From positions 310,001 through 374,000 of the forward strand of contig NZ_PIPR01000001.1 of the NCBI RefSeq assembly GCF_003987355.1: a DNA stretch of 64,000 bases. Direction: 5' to 3'. Both the position numbers and the translations under genes were made by a program. The notes below the pieces were generated by a model, which saw only the letters and a list, made by a program, of their open reading frames with translations, did no database searches and was not told where the DNA came from. Of this stretch, positions 26,883 to 37,855 are shown in pieces (within the stretch, counting starts at the first letter, position 1; each line of letters opens with the position of its first letter). This DNA is from Pseudidiomarina aestuarii (lineage in GTDB: Bacteria > Pseudomonadota > Gammaproteobacteria > Enterobacterales > Alteromonadaceae).

Positions 26883-28007
26883 ATGGTTGATAAGAAATTG
26901 AGTGGCGCTGGGTTGCGCGGACAGGTTGCTGGCGAAACAGCACTATGCACAGTAGGTAAAAGTGGTTCAGGATTAACTTATTATGGTTATGACATCAAAG
27001 AATTAGCCGAGAAGGTGAGCTTTGAAGAAGTTGCCTATTTGTTAGCCAACGGAGAACTTCCAAAACAAGCCGAACTAGATGCTTACAAAGCTCGTTTGAA
27101 AACTTTACGCGGTCTGCCGCAGGCTCTGAAAGATGTATTAGAGCGCATTCCTGCTGATGCCCACCCCATGGATGTGATGCGGACCGGTTGTTCATTCCTC
27201 GGCAATATCGAGCCAGAGGAAGATTTCAGCCAAGCGGATGCTAAGATTGAGCGGCTATTGGCTGCATTCCCGAGTATTTTGTTGTATTGGTATCGTTTTA
27301 CTCACGATAACGTGCGCATTGAAACGGAGACTGATGACGATTCCATAGGCGCCCATTTCCTGCACCTCCTGCATGATAAGAAGCCATCCAAATTGCACAC
27401 CGATGTCATGAATACATCGTTGATCTTGTATGCTGAGCATGAATTCAATGCGTCGACATTTACTGCGCGCGTGTGTGCGTCGACATTATCGGACTTATTT
27501 TCCTGTGTCACCGGTGCTATCGGTTCATTGCGCGGCCCTCTGCACGGAGGTGCAAATGAAGCTGCTATGGATTTGATTCGTGACATGAAAGATGCAGACG
27601 AAGCAGAGCGCACGTTGATGGGCATGTTGGAGCGCAAAGAAAAGATTATGGGCTTTGGTCACGCCGTTTATCGTGAGTTTGATCCACGTAACGACATTAT
27701 TAAAGGCTGGTCTGAAAAACTGGCACAAGAATTTGGTGATAGTCGTTTATATGATGTATCTGTACGTTGTGAAGACGTCATGTGGCGGGAAAAGAAATTA
27801 TTCCCCAATGCCGACTTCTTCCACGCATCGGCTTACCACTACATGGGTATTCCAACCAAATTGTTTACCCCAATTTTTGTGATGTCACGGGTCACTGGCT
27901 GGACCGCGCATGTGAAAGAGCAACGCGCTAACAACCGTATTATTCGCCCGAGTGCTGATTACATTGGGCCAGCACCTCGCCAAGTACCTGCATTGGCAAA
28001 TCGTTAA
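26883..28007 (+). CDS. prpC: 2-methylcitrate synthase
   Basis: PrpC condenses propionyl-CoA and oxaloacetate into 2-methylcitrate. The 374-aa citrate-synthase-fold protein has RGPLHGGANEAAMDLI (the first active-site His region), FGHAVYREFDPR (second His) and a catalytic Asp near the C terminus in the DFFHASAYHYMGIP stretch. Its length is typical of PrpC rather than the longer type-I citrate synthase. AGAGGGAA precedes the ATG. Confidence 0.96.
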   Translation: MVDKKLSGAGLRGQVAGETALCTVGKSGSGLTYYGYDIKELAEKVSFEEVAYLLANGELPKQAELDAYKARLKTLRGLPQALKDVLERIPADAHPMDVMRTGCSFLGNIEPEEDFSQADAKIERLLAAFPSILLYWYRFTHDNVRIETETDDDSIGAHFLHLLHDKKPSKLHTDVMNTSLILYAEHEFNASTFTARVCASTLSDLFSCVTGAIGSLRGPLHGGANEAAMDLIRDMKDADEAERTLMGMLERKEKIMGFGHAVYREFDPRNDIIKGWSEKLAQEFGDSRLYDVSVRCEDVMWREKKLFPNADFFHASAYHYMGIPTKLFTPIFVMSRVTGWTAHVKEQRANNRIIRPSADYIGPAPRQVPALANR

Positions 28008-28045
28008 GCGATTTGCCTTCACTTGCAACATGATGGAGGTGGCAT

Positions 28046-30643
28046 ATGAATAGCCAATTTCGCAAGCCGTTACCGGGTACCACGCTGCAGTATTATGATA
28101 CGCGCGCTGCGGTAGAAGCCATTAAACCAGGTTCTTATGATGAGTTGCCTTACACTTCGAAAGTGTTGGCTGAACAACTGGTGCGACGTTGTAACCCTGA
28201 CGATCTTACCGCCTGCTTAACTCAGATTGTTGAGCGCAGAAATGATCTCGATTTTCCTTGGTATCCAGCACGCGTGGTTTGTCATGACATTCTTGGTCAA
28301 ACCGCGTTAGTTGATTTGGCCGGTTTGCGTGATGCCATCGCAGAGCAGGGCGGTGATCCTGCCAAAGTTAATCCAGTAGTGCCCACGCAGTTGATCGTTG
28401 ATCATTCATTAGCCGTTGAACATGCTGGTTTTGAAAAGGATTCCTTTGAGAAAAACCGGGCTATTGAAGATCGTCGTAACGATGATCGTTTCCACTTTAT
28501 CAATTGGACCAAAACTGCGTTTAAGAACGTCGACGTGATTCCACCGGGCAACGGTATCATGCACCAAATCAACTTGGAGAAGATGTCTCCGGTAGTGCAG
28601 GTGCGTGACAATGTGGCGTTCCCTGATACTTGCGTTGGTACGGACAGTCATACCCCGATGGTAGATGCGTTAGGCGTTATTTCGGTGGGTGTGGGCGGTT
28701 TAGAAGCTGAAAGTGTGATGTTGGGTCGTGCATCCTACATGCGACTACCAGAGATTACCGGGGTCGAATTGACCGGTAAGTTGCAGCCTGGCATTACCGG
28801 TACTGACCTCGTGTTAGCGATTACTCATTTCTTGCGTAAAGAGCGAGTAGTTGGTGCTTATCTTGAGTTCTTTGGTGAAGGTGCCGACGCTCTATCCGTG
28901 GGTGACCGTGCTACGATTTCGAATATGACGCCCGAGTATGGTGCTACGGCCGCCATGTTCTACATCGACAACCAAACGATTGATTATCTGAAGCTCACCG
29001 GACGTGATGACAAGCAAGTGGCGCTGGTAGAGACCTATGCGAAGCATACGGGGTTATGGGCTGATGGCATGAAGAAAGCGAAATACGAACGTATTTTACG
29101 CTTTGACTTGTCTAAAGTGACCATGACCATGGCAGGTCCGTCGAATCCGCACGCAATGTTGCCAACTTCCGAGTTAGGCTCACGCGGTATTGCGTCTGCA
29201 TGGGAACAGCCAGAAGACGGTAAAATGCCTGATGGTGCGGTGATTATTGCCGCTATTACGAGCTGTACGAACACCAGTAACCCGCGCAACATGATTGCTT
29301 CGGGTTTGATTGCTCGCAATGCGAATCGCTTGGGTTTGACGCGTAAGCCATGGGTGAAAACGTCACTTGCACCGGGTTCCAAGACCGTCAAAATGTATTT
29401 AGAAGACGCGAATCTCTTACCTGAACTCGAAGAACTTGGTTTTGGTGTCGTTGGTTTCGCCTGTACCACCTGTAATGGCATGAGCGGTGCACTGGATCCA
29501 AAAATTCAGGAAGAGATCATCGAACGCGATTTATTCTCAGTTGCTGTGCTGTCTGGCAACCGGAACTTTGATGGCCGGATTCATCCGTATGCGAAACAAG
29601 CGTTTCTTGCGTCGCCACCTTTGGTCGTTGCCTACGCTATAGCGGGCACCATTCGGTTCGATATTGAGAAAGATATCCTTGGCTATGACCACGACGGTAA
29701 GCCTGTCACACTCAAAGACATTTGGCCGAGTGACGAGGAAATTGATGCGATTGTGAAACAAGCGGTTAAGCCTGAGCAATATCGTGAAGTTTATGACCCT
29801 ATGTTCACATTGAATGTCGATTATGGTGAGAAAAATAACCCGCTCTATGAGTGGCGTGAAAAAAGCACCTATATTCGCCGTCCGCCATACTGGGAAGGCG
29901 ATATGGTCGCTGCCAATCAGTTAAAAGGATTGCGGCCGTTGGCCGTTTTAGGTGACAACATCACCACTGACCATTTATCGCCCTCCAATGCGATTTTGCC
30001 TGACAGTGCAGCAGGTGAATATCTAGCGAAAATGGGATTGCCTGAAGAGGACTTCAATAGTTACGCAACCCACCGCGGCGATCACTTAACCGCACAACGT
30101 GCGACTTTGGCGAACCCGAAAGTCTTTAACGAAATGGTTAAAAATGAGCAGGGCGAAGTCATTCAAGGCTCGCTGGCGCGGGTTGAACCCGAAGGCAAAG
30201 TGATGCGCATGTGGGAAGCGATTGAAACCTACATGGAACGCAAACAGCCGTTGATTATTATCGCTGGTGCTGACTATGGTCAGGGTTCGTCTCGTGACTG
30301 GGCAGCTAAGGGTGTACGTTTAGCTGGCGTGGAATGTATTGTCGCTGAAGGCTTTGAGCGTATCCACCGAACCAATTTATTGGGAATGGGAGCGCTGCCG
30401 TTGGAATTTGAAGCCGGTACGACGCGTAAGACGTTGCAGATTGATGGCACCGAGACCTTTGATGTCGAGGGGACTATTGAACCGGGTGCAACCATGACCC
30501 TAGTCATTCATCGCCAGAATGGTGATGTTGATAAGGTTCCGGTTAAATGTCGTCTCGATACTGCCGAAGAAGTGTCGGTCTATTCAGCAGGCGGTATTTT
30601 GCAGCGATTCGCTCAAGACTTTTTAGAAAGTGAGGCGCGTTAA
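28046..30643 (+). CDS. acnD: 2-methylcitrate dehydratase, Fe-S type
   Basis: An aconitase-like [4Fe-4S] hydro-lyase of 865 aa that dehydrates 2-methylcitrate. It works with PrpF in species lacking PrpD. Cluster ligands are visible: AITSCTNTSNPRNM (first Cys) and GFACTTCNGMSG (two Cys). It also has GTDSHTPMVDALG and the swivelling-domain motif GADYGQGSSRDWAAKG. The order prpC-acnD-prpF identifies it as AcnD rather than the TCA-cycle aconitase. A strong GGAGGTGG precedes the ATG, 38 bp after prpC. Confidence 0.96.
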   Translation: MNSQFRKPLPGTTLQYYDTRAAVEAIKPGSYDELPYTSKVLAEQLVRRCNPDDLTACLTQIVERRNDLDFPWYPARVVCHDILGQTALVDLAGLRDAIAEQGGDPAKVNPVVPTQLIVDHSLAVEHAGFEKDSFEKNRAIEDRRNDDRFHFINWTKTAFKNVDVIPPGNGIMHQINLEKMSPVVQVRDNVAFPDTCVGTDSHTPMVDALGVISVGVGGLEAESVMLGRASYMRLPEITGVELTGKLQPGITGTDLVLAITHFLRKERVVGAYLEFFGEGADALSVGDRATISNMTPEYGATAAMFYIDNQTIDYLKLTGRDDKQVALVETYAKHTGLWADGMKKAKYERILRFDLSKVTMTMAGPSNPHAMLPTSELGSRGIASAWEQPEDGKMPDGAVIIAAITSCTNTSNPRNMIASGLIARNANRLGLTRKPWVKTSLAPGSKTVKMYLEDANLLPELEELGFGVVGFACTTCNGMSGALDPKIQEEIIERDLFSVAVLSGNRNFDGRIHPYAKQAFLASPPLVVAYAIAGTIRFDIEKDILGYDHDGKPVTLKDIWPSDEEIDAIVKQAVKPEQYREVYDPMFTLNVDYGEKNNPLYEWREKSTYIRRPPYWEGDMVAANQLKGLRPLAVLGDNITTDHLSPSNAILPDSAAGEYLAKMGLPEEDFNSYATHRGDHLTAQRATLANPKVFNEMVKNEQGEVIQGSLARVEPEGKVMRMWEAIETYMERKQPLIIIAGADYGQGSSRDWAAKGVRLAGVECIVAEGFERIHRTNLLGMGALPLEFEAGTTRKTLQIDGTETFDVEGTIEPGATMTLVIHRQNGDVDKVPVKCRLDTAEEVSVYSAGGILQRFAQDFLESEAR

Positions 30644-30644
30644 T

Positions 30645-31829
30645 ATGACGTTTGCACCACAATTAAAGATCCCCGCCACGTATATGCGTGGTGGGACTTC
30701 AAAGGGTGTGTTTTTTAAGCTTGATGACTTACCTGAGTTCGCGCAAAAACCGGGCGTAGAACGCGATCGGCTGCTGTTACGAGTGATTGGCAGTCCAGAC
30801 CCTTACGCCAAACACACGGATGGTATGGGTGGCGCTACGTCGAGCACGAGTAAAACGGTTATTTTGTCGCGCAGTGACAAAGCTAATCATGATGTCGACT
30901 ACTTATTTGGACAAGTCTCAATTGATAAGCCTTTTATCGATTGGAGTGGTAACTGTGGCAATTTGACCGCAGCCGTAGGTTCATTCGCGATTACCAATGG
31001 CTTAGTGGATGCCTCACGCATCCCTAAAAATGGTACTGCGGTGGTGCGAATATGGCAGGCTAACATTCAGAAGACGATTGTTGCACATGTACCTATTACC
31101 AATGGTTCGGTGCAAGAAACCGGTGATTTTGAGCTCGATGGCGTAACGTTTCCAGCGGCTGAAGTGCAAATCGAATTTATGGATCCGGCGTCAGACGAAG
31201 ATGGTGAGGGTGGCGCGATGTTCCCGACAGGGAATGTGGTCGACAGTTTCGAAGTACCCAACTTTGGAACCATTCAAGCCACCTTTATTAATGCCGGCAT
31301 TCCGACCATCTTTGTGAATGCTGCTGATATTGGTTACACCGGTACTGAGTTGCAAGGTGCAATCAATGAAGATGCGGAAGCATTATTGAAGTTTGAAGCC
31401 TTACGAGCCTATGGTGCGCTAAAAATGGGCTTGATTAATGACATCGAAGAAGCAGCCTCACGTCAACACACGCCAAAAATAGCGTTTGTTGCACCACCGG
31501 CTAATTATGTTTCGTCAAGCGGTAAACCCGTGCGAGCGGGTGATATTGATGTATTGGTTCGTGCCATGTCAATGGGGAAATTACACCATGCCATGATGGG
31601 CACTGCCGCCGTCGCGATAGGCACCGCTGCTGCGGTTCCCGGTACGGTGGTGAACCTGGCTGCCGGTGGCGGTGATCGGGAAGCGGTCGTGTTTGGGCAT
31701 CCGTCTGGTACCTTGCGAGTGGGAGCTGTAGCGAAACAGGTGAATGGGCAGTGGACGGTCACCAAAGCTATTATGAGTCGCTCAGCGCGGGTACTCATGG
31801 AAGGCTGGGTGCGAGTGCCACAGGACTAA
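30645..31829 (+). CDS. prpF: 2-methylaconitate cis-trans isomerase
   Basis: PrpF isomerises the 2-methylaconitate made by AcnD to the form that aconitase can hydrate. The 394-aa protein begins [24 protein letters not shown]; the YMRGGTSKG motif is a family hallmark, together with [12 protein letters not shown] and [13 protein letters not shown]. The ATG at 30645 is preferred over an in-frame start at 30630 inside acnD, leaving a 1-bp gap. It completes the cycle genes; no prpD is present. rluF follows after 1 bp, perhaps read through. Confidence 0.95.
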   Translation: MTFAPQLKIPATYMRGGTSKGVFFKLDDLPEFAQKPGVERDRLLLRVIGSPDPYAKHTDGMGGATSSTSKTVILSRSDKANHDVDYLFGQVSIDKPFIDWSGNCGNLTAAVGSFAITNGLVDASRIPKNGTAVVRIWQANIQKTIVAHVPITNGSVQETGDFELDGVTFPAAEVQIEFMDPASDEDGEGGAMFPTGNVVDSFEVPNFGTIQATFINAGIPTIFVNAADIGYTGTELQGAINEDAEALLKFEALRAYGALKMGLINDIEEAASRQHTPKIAFVAPPANYVSSSGKPVRAGDIDVLVRAMSMGKLHHAMMGTAAVAIGTAAAVPGTVVNLAAGGGDREAVVFGHPSGTLRVGAVAKQVNGQWTVTKAIMSRSARVLMEGWVRVPQD

Positions 31830-31830
31830 T

Positions 31831-32724
31831 ATGCAAGAGCGTGAATCGGTTCGTCTGAATAAGTTTATTAGCGAGAGTGGATTATGCTCGCGTCGCGAAA
31901 CTGATCGACTGATCGAGCAAGGTATGGTCACCCTCAACGGTCGCAAGGCCGTTGTGGGGGATAAAGTAGGGCCGGGCGACACGGTGAAAGTGAACGGTCG
32001 GCTCATTAAGCCTCAGAACAAAGAGAAATTTGTCTTTATTGCGTTGAATAAACCGGTCGGGATTGTGAGCACGACGGATTCAGCGGAACGCGATAACATC
32101 CAAGATTTTGTTGGACACAAAACGCGTATTTTCCCAATTGGTCGACTCGACAAAGATTCACAAGGTCTTATTTTCTTAACCAGCAATGGTGATTTGGTGA
32201 ATAAGATTCTGCGGGCAGGGAATCAACACGAAAAAGAATACGTCGTGACGGTGGATAAACCCATCACACCAGATTTTCTGCACGGTATGGCGAACGGAGT
32301 GCCAATACTGGGTACGCGTACCAAGCGCTGTAAAGTCGTACAGGTGAAACACAATGTGTTCCGCATTACCTTAATTGAAGGTTTGAATCGGCAAATCCGA
32401 CGGATGTGCGAGTATTTCGGGTACGATGTGCGCAAACTCGAGCGGGTGCGAATTATGAATGTTCGATTGAGTGGTTTGCCTGTTGGCCATTGGCGTGACT
32501 TGACCGAGGCGGAATTAAGCGAGCTGATGCAGTCGATCGCGCACTCGTCATCCGAAGCACCAGTTGGCCAAAAACGGCGTAAACCGGCGAACAAAGCTCG
32601 ATCATCGCAGGGGCAAAATACGAACTCTAAATCGGCTGGTAAGCCGCCTCACAAAGGCGCCAAACCAGCCAATTCTCGTCCAAAATCTCGTTCAAATTCT
32701 CGTCCGAAACAACGCCGCTCCTAA
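31831..32724 (+). CDS. rluF: 23S rRNA pseudouridine synthase RluF
   Basis: RluF makes pseudouridine at position 2604 of 23S rRNA. The 297-aa protein has an S4 domain ([20 protein letters not shown]), the catalytic [17 protein letters not shown] with Asp107, [11 protein letters not shown] and a basic C-terminal tail rich in K, R, S and P (about 245-297). The N-terminal and catalytic parts closely resemble E. coli RluF, which also has a charged tail. It starts 1 bp after prpF and overlaps the convergent DUF418 gene by 4 bp. Confidence 0.95.
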   Translation: MQERESVRLNKFISESGLCSRRETDRLIEQGMVTLNGRKAVVGDKVGPGDTVKVNGRLIKPQNKEKFVFIALNKPVGIVSTTDSAERDNIQDFVGHKTRIFPIGRLDKDSQGLIFLTSNGDLVNKILRAGNQHEKEYVVTVDKPITPDFLHGMANGVPILGTRTKRCKVVQVKHNVFRITLIEGLNRQIRRMCEYFGYDVRKLERVRIMNVRLSGLPVGHWRDLTEAELSELMQSIAHSSSEAPVGQKRRKPANKARSSQGQNTNSKSAGKPPHKGAKPANSRPKSRSNSRPKQRRS

Positions 32725-33980
32725 GCACTGCGTTTGAATGGTTGGCGTTTGCCGTAGGTGAGGGTGCGCCAGAGCCACTCAGCCGGACCAAAGTGGAACC
32801 GTTCAATCCACCAACGGCTGAATGGAATTTGTGCCAGATAAAGTAAAATTGCGAAGCCAGTAGCCGTTGCACGCCCAATCTCTCCATACATACCGAAGGC
32901 ATAACCGTAAAACAGTGTGGTAAAAACAATCGAGTGGGTGAGGTAGTTGGTCAATGCCATACGTCCGGCAGGAGCGAGATTGTGGAGCCAATGCTTCTTA
33001 TTACGACCCTCCGCGCGCCGCACGACCAGCGCAATAATGCTCATATAAGCTAAACACAGTGCCAGATTGGCGATAGTTTGGATGGTCGTCATCTGTGCAC
33101 CAAAGACGGTCGGCATCATCATATTCATATTGCGAGCGAATAAGCCAAAATAAACCGCGGTAGGAATACCAATCACCAGTCCCAAAATAGCCATGCGCCG
33201 ATAAACGCTAAAATGCTCTGAAGCCGATGTGAAAATACCGGCCCGTGCAAATGACGCACCAATCAGAAAGGTACCCAACAACGTTGGTAGAAAGAAGATT
33301 AAGCCGCCACCCAAATAGAGAAAGCTAGCCTCGTAAGCACGCCACTGCACAATTTCCCAGTAGGTGCCAGTTGCGTAAATGGCAGCTCCTTTAACAATAT
33401 CTGCTCGCATGGAAGCTTCGTTTGTTTCAAACTCCGCAGCCATTTCAGCAGCTTGAGCTGGATCAGACATTGCAGCTTGAATGCCAAATGCACCTAACCA
33501 TGCCAGCAAAATTGGCAAAATAATAAAGAAGGCACCCCATTTCCAGAGTCTAGACGGTTTCGTTTTGGCAAACAGCAGCAGAAATACGCCGCAAATGGCG
33601 TAGCTCAAGAGAATATCGCCACCCCAAATGAAGAACAGATGCACAGCACCGAACAAGCTAAGGATAAATAATCGTCTAAAGAAGAGTCGTTTGGGATGTT
33701 CGACTTTTTGCATGGCTCGGTCGAGGAAAATGACAAAGCCCATACCAAACAGCAGTGAGAACATGGTGTAAAATTTACCTTGAATAAAGGTAAAGACGAA
33801 TAAAGCTACACCAAAATCTAGCCCACTCAAGCTGGTATCGATACCAAGCATCATGGCTATTAAAGGCTTTTGAAAGTATTCGATATTCATCATGAGAATA
33901 CCGAAGAGAGCGAAACCACGGATAATATCAAGGGTTTTCACCCGTTCGCTGCCGCGGACGGGGTGGGTGAGCGTTGTCAT
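32721..33980 (-). CDS. DUF418 (YeiB-like) membrane protein
   Basis: A 419-aa integral membrane protein of the DUF418/YeiB family. It starts with [21 protein letters not shown], a conserved entry to the first helix, and has about nine to ten membrane segments plus the C-terminal DUF418 signature [16 protein letters not shown]. Family members are of unknown function; a transferase-like or transport role has been proposed. It is the last gene of the same-strand run GH1-GPH transporter-LacI-DUF418 (27 bp after lacI), so it may belong to the glucan locus. Confidence 0.85.
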   Translation of the reverse strand: MTTLTHPVRGSERVKTLDIIRGFALFGILMMNIEYFQKPLIAMMLGIDTSLSGLDFGVALFVFTFIQGKFYTMFSLLFGMGFVIFLDRAMQKVEHPKRLFFRRLFILSLFGAVHLFFIWGGDILLSYAICGVFLLLFAKTKPSRLWKWGAFFIILPILLAWLGAFGIQAAMSDPAQAAEMAAEFETNEASMRADIVKGAAIYATGTYWEIVQWRAYEASFLYLGGGLIFFLPTLLGTFLIGASFARAGIFTSASEHFSVYRRMAILGLVIGIPTAVYFGLFARNMNMMMPTVFGAQMTTIQTIANLALCLAYMSIIALVVRRAEGRNKKHWLHNLAPAGRMALTNYLTHSIVFTTLFYGYAFGMYGEIGRATATGFAILLYLAQIPFSRWWIERFHFGPAEWLWRTLTYGKRQPFKRSA

Positions 33981-34007
33981 AAGCTGTCCTCGTGTGCTGT
34001 AGCGGGG

Positions 34008-35009
34008 TTAGCTACAGGCGTGAGTAGAATCCCGCTGTACAACGCGCGGTTCAAAAACTTCCTGTATTGCTGTATTCGGTTGTTGATATACATTTTTGAT
34101 AACCCAGCGGGCAGCCATTTGGCCAATATCACCAATGGGGTAATCAATGGTCGTCAACTTCGGATAGATATAGTGGGCAAAGTTAACATTGTCAAAACCA
34201 ATGACCGATAATTGCTCGGGGATCTTTATTTTTAAATCATGTGCTGAGGTAATCGCACCAGAGGCCATTTCATCGTTGGCGCAGACTAATGCAGTAAATT
34301 TAAGGTTCTGCTGAAGAAAGTGAGCAAGCGCTTGTTCGCCGCCAGTCTCCTGAAAGTCACCTTCAAATACCAATGCGGGGTCTACATTAATATGAAACTC
34401 TGCTAATGCCTCACGATGGCCGTTATAACGCTCTTGCGCATCGTGCTTCCACATGGGACCAGAGACATAAGCAATATCGCGATGACCTAATTCAAGCAGA
34501 TGACGCGTAGCTAAGTAACCACCGTAATGATTATTCAGTGTGATACAGCGATCTGCTAGTTCTTCGACATAACGGTTAATCAAAACGAAGGCACAGCCTT
34601 TGCCCGATAATTCAATAAGGTAGTCGTCGGATACGGCTTCGACATGCAGAATGAGAGCATCACAGTTACGACTCCGCAGAAATTCGATGCTTTCGCGTTC
34701 TAGCGATTCGTTACTGTGGCCTGCTGCGATGATGACATGCTTACCAGCGGCTCTAAACTCGGCCTCAATGCGACTCAATAGAACTCCGTAGAAGGGACCA
34801 TTCAACTCGGAGACGAGAATACCAATGCTGTTTGAACGCGAGGATGCAAGTGATTGAGCAACGGAATTCGGACGGTAACCGAGTTCCGCCATAGCAGCCT
34901 CTACTTTCTTACGCGTAGCCTCACGCACCGGAGCATTACTGTTAATCACTCGGGATACGGTAGCAAGCGATACACCTGCTAATTTTGATACTTCGTAAAT
35001 AGTGGCCAT
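34008..35009 (-). CDS. LacI-family regulator of the beta-glucan locus
   Basis: A 333-aa repressor. The HTH reads MATIYEVSKLAGVSLATVSRVI (residues 1-22), typical of LacI/GalR, followed by a hinge (VAQSLASSRSNSIGIL) and a periplasmic-binding-protein-like sugar domain. Genes of this type next to beta-glucosidases and laminarinases in marine gammaproteobacteria bind palindromes with a central AAGCGCTT. Two such sites occur here, at 37789-37802 and 47514-47527. A strong AAGGA precedes the ATG. It follows the GPH transporter by 20 bp. Confidence 0.9.
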   Translation of the reverse strand: MATIYEVSKLAGVSLATVSRVINSNAPVREATRKKVEAAMAELGYRPNSVAQSLASSRSNSIGILVSELNGPFYGVLLSRIEAEFRAAGKHVIIAAGHSNESLERESIEFLRSRNCDALILHVEAVSDDYLIELSGKGCAFVLINRYVEELADRCITLNNHYGGYLATRHLLELGHRDIAYVSGPMWKHDAQERYNGHREALAEFHINVDPALVFEGDFQETGGEQALAHFLQQNLKFTALVCANDEMASGAITSAHDLKIKIPEQLSVIGFDNVNFAHYIYPKLTTIDYPIGDIGQMAARWVIKNVYQQPNTAIQEVFEPRVVQRDSTHACS

Positions 35010-35029
35010 GCGTTCCTTGATTTATTCTG

Positions 35030-36349
35030 TTATTGCGCGAGATCCTGTGCGATTTTCACCACTCGTTGCTGAGTTAAAGTGTACCCGCGCATGACCCACG
35101 CCACAAGCAATGACGCGATTGCCGGCAATACAGTAAAAGCGATGAGAATGCCGAGCTGAGCTTCCATTGTTTGGGGTTGGTCTGCTTGATAGCCGTATAG
35201 CGCTAACCACCAACCCGCGATAGCGCCACCAATGGCGATACCAACTTTGATAAAGAAGACCACCGATGAGTAGACGAGTCCAGTGGCACGAATGCCGGAT
35301 TGCTGCTGGCCAAAGTCGACCACATCAGCTATTTTCGCCCACAACATTGGCGTCGCCATTTGCAGGAAGAAGCCCCACAAAAAATATAGAGTAAAAGCCA
35401 ACGCAACTTGATCTGCCGGCACCCAAAACGCGGCTAAGCAGACTGCAGCGGCAATGTATTGTAGGGCTCGATAAGCTTTGACTTTGTCGACACGTCGAGT
35501 CAGTGGATTAGCAACCGCACAGCCGAGAATATTGCCAATCATGCCGAGTGAAATAAACGCGGTGATTAAATCTTCGCGCAACAAATAATACTTTACGTAG
35601 TAGATGGCCAGTGTGTTCTTAATTGCAATACCAATGAGTAACAGTACTGCAGCAATCGCAAGTGTTCGCCACGCCTCATTTTTCCAGAGTGTCCGCAGTC
35701 CAGAGGTGAGCGTTAAGTGCTGGTCAGTTGGGGGCGAGACGCGTTCCTTGGTACCGGCAAAGCAGAGTAGGAACAAGATCACACCTAATACGCTCATCAC
35801 TGCTATGGTGAGTTGATAACCGCTAGCACGGTCGCCTTGGCCGAACCAATCGACTAAAGGTAAAGTGAAAAGAGTTACTAATAAACCGCCTAACATACCG
35901 AAAACGAATCGATACGACTGCACCGAGACGCGCTCATTCGGATCACTGGAGAGCACGCCACCCAGTGCAGAGTAAGGAATATTGATGGCGGTGTAGGCCA
36001 ACATCAGGAGCGTGTAGGTGAAATAAGCATAAATGACTTTGCCGGTGGGGCCGAAGTCGGGTGTGGTAAAGGCCATGACGCTGGCTACTGCAAATGGAAT
36101 GACGAGCCACAATAAATAGGGACGGAACTGACCGTGACGGCTACGAGTTTTATCCGTAATCAATCCCATCATCGGGTCTGTAACTGCATCGATCAGCCGA
36201 ACAACCAGGAACATGGTACCGACAGTTGCTGCTGATATACCGAATATATCCGTATAGAAAAAGGCTAAAAATAGCATCACGGTTTGGAAGACGATATTGC
36301 TCGCAGTGTCCCCTAAACCGTACGCGATTTTCTCGCGACGAGAAATCAT
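35030..36349 (-). CDS. GPH-family sugar:cation symporter
   Basis: A 439-aa MFS-type transporter of the glycoside-pentoside-hexuronide (MelB-like) family, with about twelve helices. It begins REKIAYGLGDTASNIVFQ, the GPH signature, and has DAVTDPMMGLITDKTRSRHGQFRPYL in the loop between helices 2 and 3. It probably imports glucosides or short beta-glucan oligomers for the linked GH1 enzyme. Its ATG overlaps the GH1 stop (ATGA), so the two are coupled. Confidence 0.9.
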   Translation of the reverse strand: MISRREKIAYGLGDTASNIVFQTVMLFLAFFYTDIFGISAATVGTMFLVVRLIDAVTDPMMGLITDKTRSRHGQFRPYLLWLVIPFAVASVMAFTTPDFGPTGKVIYAYFTYTLLMLAYTAINIPYSALGGVLSSDPNERVSVQSYRFVFGMLGGLLVTLFTLPLVDWFGQGDRASGYQLTIAVMSVLGVILFLLCFAGTKERVSPPTDQHLTLTSGLRTLWKNEAWRTLAIAAVLLLIGIAIKNTLAIYYVKYYLLREDLITAFISLGMIGNILGCAVANPLTRRVDKVKAYRALQYIAAAVCLAAFWVPADQVALAFTLYFLWGFFLQMATPMLWAKIADVVDFGQQQSGIRATGLVYSSVVFFIKVGIAIGGAIAGWWLALYGYQADQPQTMEAQLGILIAFTVLPAIASLLVAWVMRGYTLTQQRVVKIAQDLAQ

Positions 36350-37707
36350 AACGCCTCCACAGCGTGCATTCGGGATTTCTTTTCTAACCAGAATTGTTGC
36401 AGCGCCTTGGCGCTATCTTTTAATAGCCGTTCTTGCGTGTCAAAGTCAACGTACACAATACCAAAACGTTTCGTGTAGCCTTCGGCCCATTCAAAATTAT
36501 CCATCAAACTCCACGCAAAGTATCCCTTAATATCGACACCAGACTCAATGGCGTTGTGCACTGCTTTCAGATGCTCCTGATAATAGTCAGTGCGCTGTAC
36601 ATCATGAATAGAGCCGTCCTCGACAATATCAGGAAACGCTGCACCATTTTCAGTGATGTAAACAGGCGGCAAGTTTGGATAGCTTTTATGTAGATTGACT
36701 AAAATTTCGGTGAGCCCCTGTGGGTAAATTTCCCAACCCATACAGGTTAACGGTGGCTGTGTCGGAGGCACATCAGAGAACCAGTTATTTTTATTACGGA
36801 ATACTGTACGGGTGTAATAGTTCACCCCCAAGAAATCAAGAGGCTGCGCAATAATATCCATATCGCCCGACTCGATGGTTGGTTGATCCTCTGCTGCTAA
36901 TTTGGAGAGTAATGATGGGTATTCACGAGTCAGTAATGGGTGTAGATACCATAAGTTATGATAAACATGAGCGAGGTTTGCGGCACTTTCGTCTTCAATG
37001 GAGTTGCTTGCTGGATGACACGGACTGAAGTTGAGAACGATACCGTGTTGCGCAGTTGGCGCATTCTTACGTAAAACGGGCATAGCCAACCCATGCGCAA
37101 GCAGCAAGTGGTGAGCGGCTTGCCGACCTTCACGACGATTCTTGTGACCTGGCGCGTGGATGCCCGCCTCATAGCTTAAATAGGCGCTGCAGAAAGGCTC
37201 ATTGATGGTGGCATAACTCGCTACTTTATCTCCTAAAGCGCGGCTCACGATATCAGCATACTCGGCAAATTTATAGGCGGTAGCACGATTCAACCAACCA
37301 CCGCGGTCATCCAGATATTGCGGCAGGTCCCAGTGATATAAGGTCACGTGAGATTGGATGCCAGCATCATGCAACGCATTGACAAGATGAACGTAAAAAG
37401 AGAGTCCCTGCTGATTAATACTGCCGTCTGCTCGAATCACACGTCCCCAAGCAACCGAAAAACGATACGCATCGACTCCCAGTGATTGAATGAGCGCGAG
37501 ATCGGCCTGCCAATGATGCACATGTTCACAGGCAACCAAGCCATCAGAACCGTCTTTTATCCGCCCCGGTTGCGCGCAAAACGTATCCCAAATACTGGGT
37601 TCGCGACCAGCCGCATCGCCTTCTATTTGGAATGAGGAAGTTGCTACGCCAAATATAAAATCGCGCTGCAGTAGTTTTGAGTGTTGCGGTAGGCTTATTT
37701 TAGTCAT
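36346..37707 (-). CDS. GH1 beta-glucosidase
   Basis: A 453-aa cytoplasmic retaining beta-glucosidase. The catalytic acid/base Glu is in TINEP (about residue 168) and the nucleophile Glu in YITENGA (about 353). The N-terminal FIFGVATSSFQIEGDA is the GH1 signature. No signal peptide is seen, consistent with use on imported oligosaccharides. It is the first gene of the minus-strand operon. A LacI-type palindrome lies 82 bp upstream, shared with the divergent glucose transporter gene. Confidence 0.95.
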   Translation of the reverse strand: MTKISLPQHSKLLQRDFIFGVATSSFQIEGDAAGREPSIWDTFCAQPGRIKDGSDGLVACEHVHHWQADLALIQSLGVDAYRFSVAWGRVIRADGSINQQGLSFYVHLVNALHDAGIQSHVTLYHWDLPQYLDDRGGWLNRATAYKFAEYADIVSRALGDKVASYATINEPFCSAYLSYEAGIHAPGHKNRREGRQAAHHLLLAHGLAMPVLRKNAPTAQHGIVLNFSPCHPASNSIEDESAANLAHVYHNLWYLHPLLTREYPSLLSKLAAEDQPTIESGDMDIIAQPLDFLGVNYYTRTVFRNKNNWFSDVPPTQPPLTCMGWEIYPQGLTEILVNLHKSYPNLPPVYITENGAAFPDIVEDGSIHDVQRTDYYQEHLKAVHNAIESGVDIKGYFAWSLMDNFEWAEGYTKRFGIVYVDFDTQERLLKDSAKALQQFWLEKKSRMHAVEAL

Positions 37708-37788
37708 CTTAGAATCAGTTCTCTTGCTGTCGAGATTTTACTTAAGCCGCCGCGAAAAGATTGCGATAAAACTCAAGTATGCTATAAA

Positions 37789-37802
37789 TGAAAGCGCTTA
37801 CA
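37789..37802. promoter_or_regulatory. LacI-type operator TGAAAGCGCTTACA
   Basis: A near-perfect 14-bp palindrome with the AAGCGCTT core, between divergent GH1 (start 37707) and glucose MFS (start 37856) genes. It is the exact reverse complement of the site at 47514-47527 apart from central symmetry (TGTAAGCGCTTTCA). Occurrence at both promoters of the glucan locus supports control by the LacI-family regulator. Confidence 0.78.
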
Positions 37803-37855
37803 TCATAGGCTATAAATAAACACATCGTCAAAAAATAATAAAGATTGAGGCGAAC